From contig DQVG01000072.1 in the NCBI GenBank assembly GCA_015661865.1, positions 1 through 5,162 of the forward strand: DNA of 5,162 nt, given 5' to 3'. The position numbers and the translations under genes are program-made. Shown one piece after another: positions 1 to 5,162 of this stretch (within the stretch, counting starts at the first letter, position 1; every line of letters begins with the position of its first letter). Source of the stretch: Desulfurobacteriaceae bacterium. Its GTDB lineage: Bacteria; Aquificota; Aquificia; Desulfurobacteriales; DQVG01. Below the pieces are notes generated by a model. It ran no database searches and was not told the origin of the DNA. It saw only the letters and a program-made list of their open reading frames with translations.

Positions 1-1700
1 ATGCTATTGTTTGGGATGTAGGACATCAAAGTTATCCTTACAAAATTCTTACAGATAGAAAAGATAAATTTCCTACTTTAAGACAATTTGGAGGGATTTC
101 TGGGTTTCCTAGCATTTTTGAAAGTCCTTACGATGCTTTTGGAACCGGTCATGCTTCAACTTCCATATCTGCGGCCTTAGGAATAAAGGTAGGCAAACGT
201 CTTTCTAACAAAAAAGGTTATGCAGTTGCAATAATTGGAGATGGAGCTTTAACGGGAGGACTAGCTTACGAAGGCTTAAATAATGCTGGATATTTAAAGG
301 AAGATCTTTTAGTTATTTTGAATGATAATAAAATGTCTATTGATAAAAATGTGGGAGCTATATCTAATTATCTTAATAGAATCTTAACGGATGAGTACTT
401 AAGAAAACTAAAACGAAAACTGGAAAATCTTACAGCAAAATTTTTTGGAAAGGAATTTGTAAAAAAAATAAAAAAGATAGAAGATTTTGCTTTTAAAGGT
501 TTAATTTCTCCTGGCATGTTTTTTGAAGAGCTAGGATTTAAATATTTTGGACCTATAGATGGTCATAATATAAAAAATTTAGTGGAAATTTTAGAAAGGT
601 TAAAAAAAATCGAAGGTCCAAAACTTCTTCATATATATACTACAAAAGGAAAAGGTTTTAAAGAAGCTGAAAGCTTACCTGAAAAGTATCATGGAGTTTC
701 CCCAAAAATATATCTTCCTGTAAAGAAAAAGGTACCTTCTTGGACTTCATTTTTTTCAAAATATATTTGTGAACTTGGAGAAAAGTTTAAAAATATAGTT
801 GCTATCACTGCAGCTATGCCTTCGGGGACAGGTTTAAAAAGTTTTGCTGAGAAATTTAAAGAAAGATATTTTGATGTAGGTATTGCAGAGCAGCATGCAG
901 TTGTTTTTGCAGCTGGACTAGCAAGAGAGGGATTAAAACCTATTGTTGCTATTTATTCAACTTTTTTACAAAGAGCTTATGACCAACTTATTCATGATGT
1001 AGCTCTTCAAAAACTTCCAGTAGTATTTGTTTTAGATAGAGCCGGGATTGTTGGGGAAGATGGTCCTACCCACCATGGTATTTTTGATTTAAGTTATTTA
1101 AGACATATTCCAAACTTTGTTGTAGCTACGCCAAAAGATGAAAATGAATTAAAGCATCTTTTGTATACTGCAATTGTTTCCGATAAACCATTTGCAATTA
1201 GATATCCCCGAGGAGAAGCTGTTGGAGTAGAGATTGATAAAGATTATAAGAAAATAGATATTGGTTCTTGGGAAATAGAAAAAGTTTACGGTAAAGGGGA
1301 TTTTCATTTGTTAGTTCTTGCTACAGGATATTTTGTATACAGATTAAAAGAGGTTTGTGAAAAATTATCAAAAAAACATAATATAAAAATAACTTTAGTA
1401 AATGCTCGTTTTATAAAACCTTTAGATGAAAAATTACTTAAAAACTTAGCAAAAGATGCAAATAAAATAGTTACTGTAGAAGAAAATACTATTTTAGGTG
1501 GATTTGGAAGTGCAGTTTTAGAATTTATAAATAAAGAAAATATTTATAAACCTCTTTTACAAATAGGAATAGAAGACTTTTTTCCTCCCCATGGTCCTCA
1601 AGAAATTGTAAGAGATTACTGTGGACTATCAAATTCTAAAATTTTTAAAAAGATAGAAGATTTTCTTTTAAAAAACACTTATAATTTTGCATCTTATTAA
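1..1700 (+). CDS. dxs: 1-deoxy-D-xylulose-5-phosphate synthase (5'-truncated by window edge)
   Basis: Condenses pyruvate with glyceraldehyde 3-phosphate, using thiamine diphosphate (ThDP), to give DXP. This is the first step of the cytoplasmic MEP isoprenoid pathway, and DXP also feeds thiamine and pyridoxal phosphate synthesis. The frame is open from nt 3 (nt 1-2 are the end of a split codon) with no stop before 1698-1700, giving 565 visible residues. The first visible residues, AIVWDVGHQSYPYKILT, match E. coli Dxs from about residue 72, so roughly 70 residues are missing and the real start is outside. In visible numbering, the N-terminal ThDP domain carries GHAST (49-53) and GDG (79-81), with D80, N109 and M111 as the expected Mg/ThDP ligands. 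The pyrimidine-binding domain begins near 246 and carries the catalytic Glu in IAEQHAV (E296), YSTFLQRAYDQ, DRAGIVGEDGPTHHG (R346, D353, H357). The transketolase C-terminal domain begins near 435. All key residues seen are intact. The identification is secure. An in-frame TTG at 318 is not a credible start because conserved sequence continues upstream. Confidence 0.97.
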   Translation, partial: AIVWDVGHQSYPYKILTDRKDKFPTLRQFGGISGFPSIFESPYDAFGTGHASTSISAALGIKVGKRLSNKKGYAVAIIGDGALTGGLAYEGLNNAGYLKEDLLVILNDNKMSIDKNVGAISNYLNRILTDEYLRKLKRKLENLTAKFFGKEFVKKIKKIEDFAFKGLISPGMFFEELGFKYFGPIDGHNIKNLVEILERLKKIEGPKLLHIYTTKGKGFKEAESLPEKYHGVSPKIYLPVKKKVPSWTSFFSKYICELGEKFKNIVAITAAMPSGTGLKSFAEKFKERYFDVGIAEQHAVVFAAGLAREGLKPIVAIYSTFLQRAYDQLIHDVALQKLPVVFVLDRAGIVGEDGPTHHGIFDLSYLRHIPNFVVATPKDENELKHLLYTAIVSDKPFAIRYPRGEAVGVEIDKDYKKIDIGSWEIEKVYGKGDFHLLVLATGYFVYRLKEVCEKLSKKHNIKITLVNARFIKPLDEKLLKNLAKDANKIVTVEENTILGGFGSAVLEFINKENIYKPLLQIGIEDFFPPHGPQEIVRDYCGLSNSKIFKKIEDFLLKNTYNFASY

Positions 1701-1702
1701 AT

Positions 1703-1708
1703 AGGGGA
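1703..1708 (+). promoter_or_regulatory. Shine-Dalgarno of the archaemetzincin gene
   Basis: AGGGGA lies 5 nt before the ATG at 1714, inside the 13-nt gap after the dxs stop. It supports this start. No promoter-like sequence fits in the gap, so the gene is probably read on the dxs transcript. Confidence 0.7.
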
Positions 1709-1713
1709 TACCT

Positions 1714-2226
1714 ATGAATATATATATAGCCCCATTTAATGATTTTAAGAAAGGGGAAATTGAGTTTTTAAAATCTTCCCTAAGTAAAATATTTGGATCG
1801 GTAAAAGTGCTACCAAAATTGAAAGTTCCCCAATCAGCTTATAATTTTTTTAGAAGGCAATACAATGCCTCTCTTCTTTTAGAAAACTTACCTATTTTCA
1901 AAGATGGAATTACTTTAGGTATAACTTCCTTAGATATATATGCAGATAATTTAAATTTTATATTTGGTCTTGCGGAAATAAAAGGGAAAAGAGCTTTAAT
2001 ATCCACTTATAGATTGGATCCTACTTTTTATGGCGAATCTTTTGATAAAGATTTATATTACTTAAGAATAATTAAAGAAGCTCTTCATGAAATAGGACAC
2101 GTTTTAGGGTTACCTCATTGTGAAAATAAAACTTGTGTTATGAGCTTTTCAAACTCTATCTTTGAAGTAGATAGAAAATCTCCTTTTTATTGTGAAAATT
2201 GTTTAAAAAAGTTAAATATATTTTAA
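1714..2226 (+). CDS. amzA: Archaemetzincin-family zinc metalloprotease
   Basis: A predicted cytoplasmic zinc-dependent peptidase of the archaemetzincin (AMZ) family, peptidase family M54; its natural substrate is not known to me. The C-terminal third carries the family signature. HEIGHVLGLPH (125-135) gives three zinc-binding histidines (H125, H129, H135) and the general base E126. C136 and C141 follow at once, then M143 (Met-turn) and C160/C163 as CENC; these four cysteines form the family's second, structural zinc site. The N-terminal part also fits the family: FRRQYNA (46-52), then ITSLDIYADNLNFIFGLAEI (70-89) and ISTYRL (96-101). At 170 residues it is close to the usual length of compact prokaryotic members. 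There is no signal peptide or membrane segment. The spacer between M143 and C160 is 16 residues, one fewer than the 17 I recall for the published signature. The gene starts 13 nt after dxs, suggesting co-transcription. The symbol follows the archaeal family name; family assignment is firm, role unknown. Confidence 0.92.
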   Translation: MNIYIAPFNDFKKGEIEFLKSSLSKIFGSVKVLPKLKVPQSAYNFFRRQYNASLLLENLPIFKDGITLGITSLDIYADNLNFIFGLAEIKGKRALISTYRLDPTFYGESFDKDLYYLRIIKEALHEIGHVLGLPHCENKTCVMSFSNSIFEVDRKSPFYCENCLKKLNIF

Positions 2227-2227
2227 T

Positions 2228-2266
2228 TTATTCAAAATTTTTTTATTTATATAAATTATTGAATAA
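2228..2266. repeat. AT-rich inverted repeat / potential hairpin
   Basis: TTATTCAA (2228-2235) is a perfect inverted copy of TTGAATAA (2259-2266). Just inside, AATTT (2236-2240) can pair with AAATT (2253-2257), leaving A2258 as a bulge, so up to 13 pairs could form around a 12-nt loop. A second, mutually exclusive perfect palindrome, ATTTATATAAAT, occupies 2245-2256. The repeat begins directly after the archaemetzincin stop. No T-run follows on either strand and the stem is almost pure A/T, so it does not look like a standard intrinsic terminator. It could be an operator upstream of the cmk promoter, a weak 3'-end hairpin, or a chance product of base composition. Confidence 0.5.
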
Positions 2267-2285
2267 CGTACAAAATATATGAATA

Positions 2286-2294
2286 TGTTATACT
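2286..2294 (+). promoter_or_regulatory. Extended -10 promoter for the cmk operon
   Basis: TGTTATACT contains a TG one base before TATACT (2289-2294), which matches TATAAT at five of six positions: an extended -10 element for the housekeeping sigma factor. Any -35 is weak: CGTACA (2267-2272) sits at a 16-nt spacing but shares only its last three bases with TTGACA. A better-looking TTGAAT (2259-2264) is 24 nt away, too far. Extended -10 promoters tolerate a poor -35. Transcription would begin near 2301, giving a leader of about 26 nt. The AT-rich sequence upstream could assist polymerase binding. Confidence 0.55.
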
Positions 2295-2314
2295 AGGAAA
2301 CAAGAAAGTTAAGC

Positions 2315-2318
2315 AAGG
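2315..2318 (+). promoter_or_regulatory. Shine-Dalgarno of cmk
   Basis: AAGG lies 8 nt before the ATG at 2327. It is short, but correctly placed, and that ATG puts the P-loop at the usual distance from the N-terminus. Confidence 0.5.
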
Positions 2319-2326
2319 TATAGAAA

Positions 2327-2986
2327 ATGATTATTACCATAGATGGTCCTGCCGGAGTGGGTAAGTCTACTTTGGCAAAAAAAATTTCAAAAAATTTAGG
2401 ATTTATTTTTATAAATTCAGGTGCAATATATAGAAGCTTAGCTTATTATATTTTAAAGCATAATATAAATCTTCAGGAAATAGAAAAGCATTTGGATAAA
2501 ATACAATTAAATATTGAAGGAAATTTTGAAAAAATATATTTAAATGGAGTTGACATTACTTGTGAAATTTATCATCCGGAAGTTTCAAAAATCGCTTCTT
2601 TAATAGCAAAAAATTCAAAAGTTAGAGATTTTGTTAATAATTTTATTAGAAATTTTGCCATAGGTAAAAATGTTGTCATAGAAGGTAGAGATACCGGAAG
2701 TGTAGTATTTCCAAATGCAGATATAAAGTTTTATTTAGACGCAAATGTTGAAGAAAGAGCAAAAAGAAGGTATAAGGATTTAATTTTAAAAGGAATTAAA
2801 GTAAATTTTGAGAAATTAAAAGAAGAAATTGAAAAAAGAGATTTGGAAGATAAAACAAGAAAAATAGCACCTTTAACTATTCCAAAAGGAGCTATTTATA
2901 TTGATACTTCTTACTTAAGTTTTGAGGAAGTTTATGAAAAAGTTATAAAAGTTATAAAAAATAAACTTTGTGGGAATGAAAAATGA
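2327..2986 (+). CDS. cmk: Cytidylate kinase (CMP/dCMP kinase)
   Basis: Phosphorylates CMP and dCMP with ATP to the diphosphates, salvaging CMP released by RNA turnover and phospholipid synthesis; cytoplasmic. The 219 residues are close to E. coli Cmk (about 227). The P-loop GPAGVGKST is at 7-15 in the typical ITIDGPAGVGKST opening. The nucleotide-monophosphate site includes NSGAIYR (30-36) and EGRDTGSVVFP (119-129), with R121 and D122 in the conserved GRD. Next come the DIKFYLDA strand, the RAKRRYKDL lid segment, and the C-terminal pattern of paired basic/acidic residues, APL and IDTS. Asn at position 30, where E. coli has Asp, still allows CMP hydrogen bonding and looks like ordinary family variation. 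The start is set by the P-loop distance and the upstream SD. A predicted promoter in the 100-nt gap upstream makes this the probable first gene of a three-gene operon. Its last four bases overlap the start of the flavoprotein gene. Confidence 0.96.
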   Translation: MIITIDGPAGVGKSTLAKKISKNLGFIFINSGAIYRSLAYYILKHNINLQEIEKHLDKIQLNIEGNFEKIYLNGVDITCEIYHPEVSKIASLIAKNSKVRDFVNNFIRNFAIGKNVVIEGRDTGSVVFPNADIKFYLDANVEERAKRRYKDLILKGIKVNFEKLKEEIEKRDLEDKTRKIAPLTIPKGAIYIDTSYLSFEEVYEKVIKVIKNKLCGNEK

Positions 2987-4689
2987 AGATTATCTTAGAA
3001 GTAAAGGTTCCAGTAAATTTAGAATTAAAAGATATTTTTAAAGATTTAAATATTCCTTTAGATATTTCTTATAAAATTTTAAAAAAATCTATAGATGCTC
3101 GTTTTAAGGTCCCTCATATATTTTACCGTCTTTTATTGGATTTAGATGAAAATTTAGCAAATGAGCTTATAGAAAAAGGTTATGCCAAACCTTATGAGGA
3201 AAAGAAAGTATCTTTAGAAATAAAAAAAGCAAAAAAAGAAAAAATATTAGTAATAGGAAGTGGCCCTGCTGGATTATTTTGTGCTTATGTCCTTGCCCTA
3301 GCCGGTAAACAAGTTGTAATTTTAGAAAGAGGAAGACGGGTTGAAAATAGAGTAAAAGATATAGATAGATTTTTTAAAGAAAGAATATTAGATGAAAATT
3401 CTAATGTTCAATTTGGAGAAGGTGGAGCTGGGACATTTTCGGACGGGAAACTTTATTCTCGAATAAAAAGTGAATATAAAAGTTTTATTTTTGAAACCCT
3501 TGTAAAATGTGGGGCACCTGAAGATATTTTATATTTATCCCATCCCCATATTGGAACGGATAAGCTTAGAAAAGTTTTAGTAAATTTTAGAAAACTATTA
3601 GAAAGTTTAGAGGTAGAATATAGATTTTCTAATTTATTTTTTGACTTTTCTTTAAAAGAAAATAAAATACAAACAGTTTATATAAAAGATTTAGAAAATA
3701 ATAAAATTTATGAAGAAAACTTTGACAAAATCATTTTAGCTCCGGGTCATTCTGCAAGAGATGTTTACTATCTTTTATATAAAAAAAATATAAATTTAAG
3801 TTTTAAAGGTTTTGCTATTGGAGTAAGAATTCAACATAGCCAAGAGTATATTAATAAACTTTTTTACAAAAGCTATTACAAACATCCTAAACTTCCTCCA
3901 GCAGAATATAATTTAACTTATAACATGGGTAATAGGGGAGTTTTTACATTTTGTATGTGCCCTGGAGGGGTAGTTTTAAATGCAACAAGTGAGATAAATA
4001 GTAATTTAACTAACGGTATGAGTAACTATTTAAGAGAAACACCTTATGCAAACAGCGCTGTAGTTACTCAGATTTTTGAAAAAGATATTTATAAATACTT
4101 TGCAAAAAAACTTCAAGAAAATAAACACTTTTTTGAAAAAATCTTAGAAAAAATTCCAGAAAATTCTCATTTTTATCCAATATATGAAAATTTATATAAA
4201 AATGTAAATTATTTACTACCTCAAAAGGAACTTTGGGCTCTTAGCTTACTTTTCCAAAAAGAACTTGAAATAAAAGCATTTACAAATAATCAAAAAAGTT
4301 ATCTTCTACCGGCTCAAAGAGGGACAGATTTTCTAAAAGGAATGATAAGAGGTCATTTACCCAAAACTAATGCTTTACCTGGAGTATATGAAACCCGCTT
4401 AGATGAAATTTTACCTTCTTTTATTTTAGTACCTATAAAAATAGCTTTGAAAGCTTGGAGTAAAAAATATAAAGGATTTGTCTCAGAAAGTACTTTGATA
4501 ATTGGATGTGAAACTAGAACTTCTTCTCCAGTTAAAATTTTGAGAAATGAAAATTACCAGGTCTTAGATAAAAATAATTCCCCCATAGAAAATCTTTACG
4601 CTATTGGAGAAGGAGCAGGTTACGCTGGGGGTATAACTTCAAGTGCTGTAGATGGAATAAAAGCTGCTTTAAAGATTTTGGAGGGATAA
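2983..4689 (+). CDS. FAD-dependent dehydrogenase/oxidoreductase, COG2509 type
   Basis: A predicted cytoplasmic flavoprotein; substrate and physiological role are unknown to me. Residues 1 to about 80 form a small N-terminal domain containing ISYKILKKSIDAR (28-40), typical of this family. The dinucleotide-binding fold begins with KILVIGSGPAGLFCAY: G92, G94 and G97 form the GxGxxG turn, and E115 in VVILERG should bind the adenosine ribose. GRRVENRVKDI follows, then NVQFGEGGAGTFSDGKL (141-157), a hallmark of the COG2509 group. Further family-type blocks are FAIGVRIQH, FTFCMCPGG and ETRTSSPVKI. The FAD-closing motif YAIGEGAGYAGGITSSAVDG (539-558) lies at the C-terminus. At 568 residues it is slightly longer than the roughly 460-540 I associate with the family. 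No signal peptide or membrane span is visible. The ATG overlaps the cmk stop as ATGA, with GGGA (2972-2975) as SD, so translation is probably coupled to cmk. lepB starts 3 nt after its stop. Family call is confident; molecular function is not. Confidence 0.9.
   Translation: MKIILEVKVPVNLELKDIFKDLNIPLDISYKILKKSIDARFKVPHIFYRLLLDLDENLANELIEKGYAKPYEEKKVSLEIKKAKKEKILVIGSGPAGLFCAYVLALAGKQVVILERGRRVENRVKDIDRFFKERILDENSNVQFGEGGAGTFSDGKLYSRIKSEYKSFIFETLVKCGAPEDILYLSHPHIGTDKLRKVLVNFRKLLESLEVEYRFSNLFFDFSLKENKIQTVYIKDLENNKIYEENFDKIILAPGHSARDVYYLLYKKNINLSFKGFAIGVRIQHSQEYINKLFYKSYYKHPKLPPAEYNLTYNMGNRGVFTFCMCPGGVVLNATSEINSNLTNGMSNYLRETPYANSAVVTQIFEKDIYKYFAKKLQENKHFFEKILEKIPENSHFYPIYENLYKNVNYLLPQKELWALSLLFQKELEIKAFTNNQKSYLLPAQRGTDFLKGMIRGHLPKTNALPGVYETRLDEILPSFILVPIKIALKAWSKKYKGFVSESTLIIGCETRTSSPVKILRNENYQVLDKNNSPIENLYAIGEGAGYAGGITSSAVDGIKAALKILEG
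4680..4685 (+). promoter_or_regulatory. Strong Shine-Dalgarno that decides the lepB TTG start
   Basis: GGAGGG lies within the last codons of the flavoprotein gene and ends 7 nt before TTG at 4693. It is the strongest ribosome binding site in the window. It supports a non-ATG start, since the first in-frame ATG (4813) is already inside the catalytic motif. Confidence 0.8.
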
Positions 4690-4692
4690 GTT

Positions 4693-5162
4693 TTGAAATT
4701 TTTAAAGAAAGAAAAACTTTGGCAAGAGTTAAAAGGTTGGCTCATAGCCATAGGAATAGCTTTATTTTTAAAGTATTTTGTTTTTCAATTTTTCTTTATT
4801 CCTAGCGGTTCTATGATACCTACTTTGCTTATAGGAGACTTAGTCTTAGGAGAAAAAATTTCCTATCGTTTTAAAGAGCCCGAAAGAGGAGACATTATTA
4901 TTTTTTATTATCCCAAGGATAGAAGTATATTTTATATAAAAAGAATAGTAGGTCTGCCTGGAGATAACTTAACTATATATGGAGATTTTTTAGAAATAAA
5001 TGGAAAGAAAGTAAAGTATGAATATGTAGGAGATGGAGAATTTGTAGATGAAGGTAAAAAAGTTTTTGGGAAAATTTACCTTGAGTATTTACCTTTAAGA
5101 TATTCTAAGGGATATAAGAAACATTATATTTTTATAGAAAGGGAAAATCCTATTATATTAAA
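4693..5162 (+). CDS. lepB: Signal peptidase I (3'-truncated by window edge)
   Basis: A membrane-anchored peptidase (family S26) that removes signal peptides from exported proteins on the outer face of the cytoplasmic membrane. The frame runs open from 4693 to the window end (156 codons plus 2 nt). A short basic N-terminus (KFLKKEK) is followed by a hydrophobic segment at about 16-36 that forms the anchor. The catalytic serine is S40 in IPSGSMIPTL (36-45). RGDIIIF (65-71) follows, and YIKRIVGLPGD (81-91) supplies the general base K83. The later GDNxxxSxDSR box is not seen and should lie beyond the window. TTG is chosen because of the GGAGGG site and because the only early ATG is M41, within the active-site motif. 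It starts 3 nt after the flavoprotein stop, so it probably shares the cmk transcript. With only one predicted anchor so far, it resembles the single-anchor type rather than E. coli LepB with two. Confidence 0.94.
   Translation, partial: MKFLKKEKLWQELKGWLIAIGIALFLKYFVFQFFFIPSGSMIPTLLIGDLVLGEKISYRFKEPERGDIIIFYYPKDRSIFYIKRIVGLPGDNLTIYGDFLEINGKKVKYEYVGDGEFVDEGKKVFGKIYLEYLPLRYSKGYKKHYIFIERENPIIL

Noticed and set aside
2228..2266. Intrinsic terminator after the archaemetzincin gene.
   Set aside because: The stem is nearly all A/T, the loop is long, and no U-tract follows the right arm, so a terminator call is not supported.
2550..2575. TTGACA at 2550-2555 followed by TATCAT at 2570-2575 inside cmk, resembling an internal promoter.
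   Set aside because: The spacer is only 14 nt, the -10 match is partial, and the bases encode conserved-looking cmk protein; chance in AT-rich DNA is more likely.
2940..2959. Short tandem repeat of GTTATAAAA near the end of cmk.
   Set aside because: Only two copies, in frame and encoding a Lys-Val-Ile-Lys-Val-Ile stretch of a normal C-terminal helix; simple codon repetition.
2327..4689. Possible novel operon acting as a defence or toxin system.
   Set aside because: cmk and lepB are standard housekeeping genes, the flavoprotein belongs to a widespread family, and no nuclease, toxin, antitoxin or mobile-element feature is present.

Overview
This is an AT-rich window (roughly 30% G+C by eye) with five protein-coding genes, all on the + strand and tightly packed. 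Two are cut by the window edges. Adenine-rich codon use (AGA for Arg, ATA for Ile, AAA for Lys) and Lys/Ile/Phe-rich proteins suggest a low-G+C, possibly thermophilic bacterium. DXS, a bacterial CMP kinase and a signal peptidase I with Ser/Lys catalysis together mark it as bacterial. A bacterial archaemetzincin fits lineages such as Thermodesulfobacteria, Aquificae or deltaproteobacterial groups, but this placement is a guess and the window holds no rRNA or tRNA to settle it.

Layout. Positions 1-1700 hold the C-terminal nine-tenths of 1-deoxy-D-xylulose-5-phosphate synthase (dxs), whose start lies left of the window. After 13 nt comes a 170-residue archaemetzincin-type zinc metalloprotease (1714-2226) with its own good Shine-Dalgarno. 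A 100-nt spacer (2227-2326) follows. It carries an AT-rich inverted repeat and, just downstream, an extended -10 promoter, the only convincing promoter in the window. The second transcription unit is cmk (2327-2986), a 568-residue FAD-dependent dehydrogenase of the COG2509 type (2983-4689, 4-nt ATGA overlap with cmk), and the N-terminal part of lepB, signal peptidase I (TTG start at 4693, running off the right edge).

How the genes relate. dxs makes DXP, the precursor for isoprenoids and also for thiamine and pyridoxal phosphate. cmk recycles CMP/dCMP for nucleic-acid and lipid synthesis. lepB matures exported proteins. These are housekeeping functions and do not form one pathway. The two genes without an established physiological role are the archaemetzincin and the COG2509 flavoprotein, each tightly linked to an essential gene. 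I see no mobile element, CRISPR array, RNA gene or defence/toxin module. Apart from these two poorly characterised families, the region looks like ordinary core chromosome, and I do not find evidence for a novel multi-gene system.
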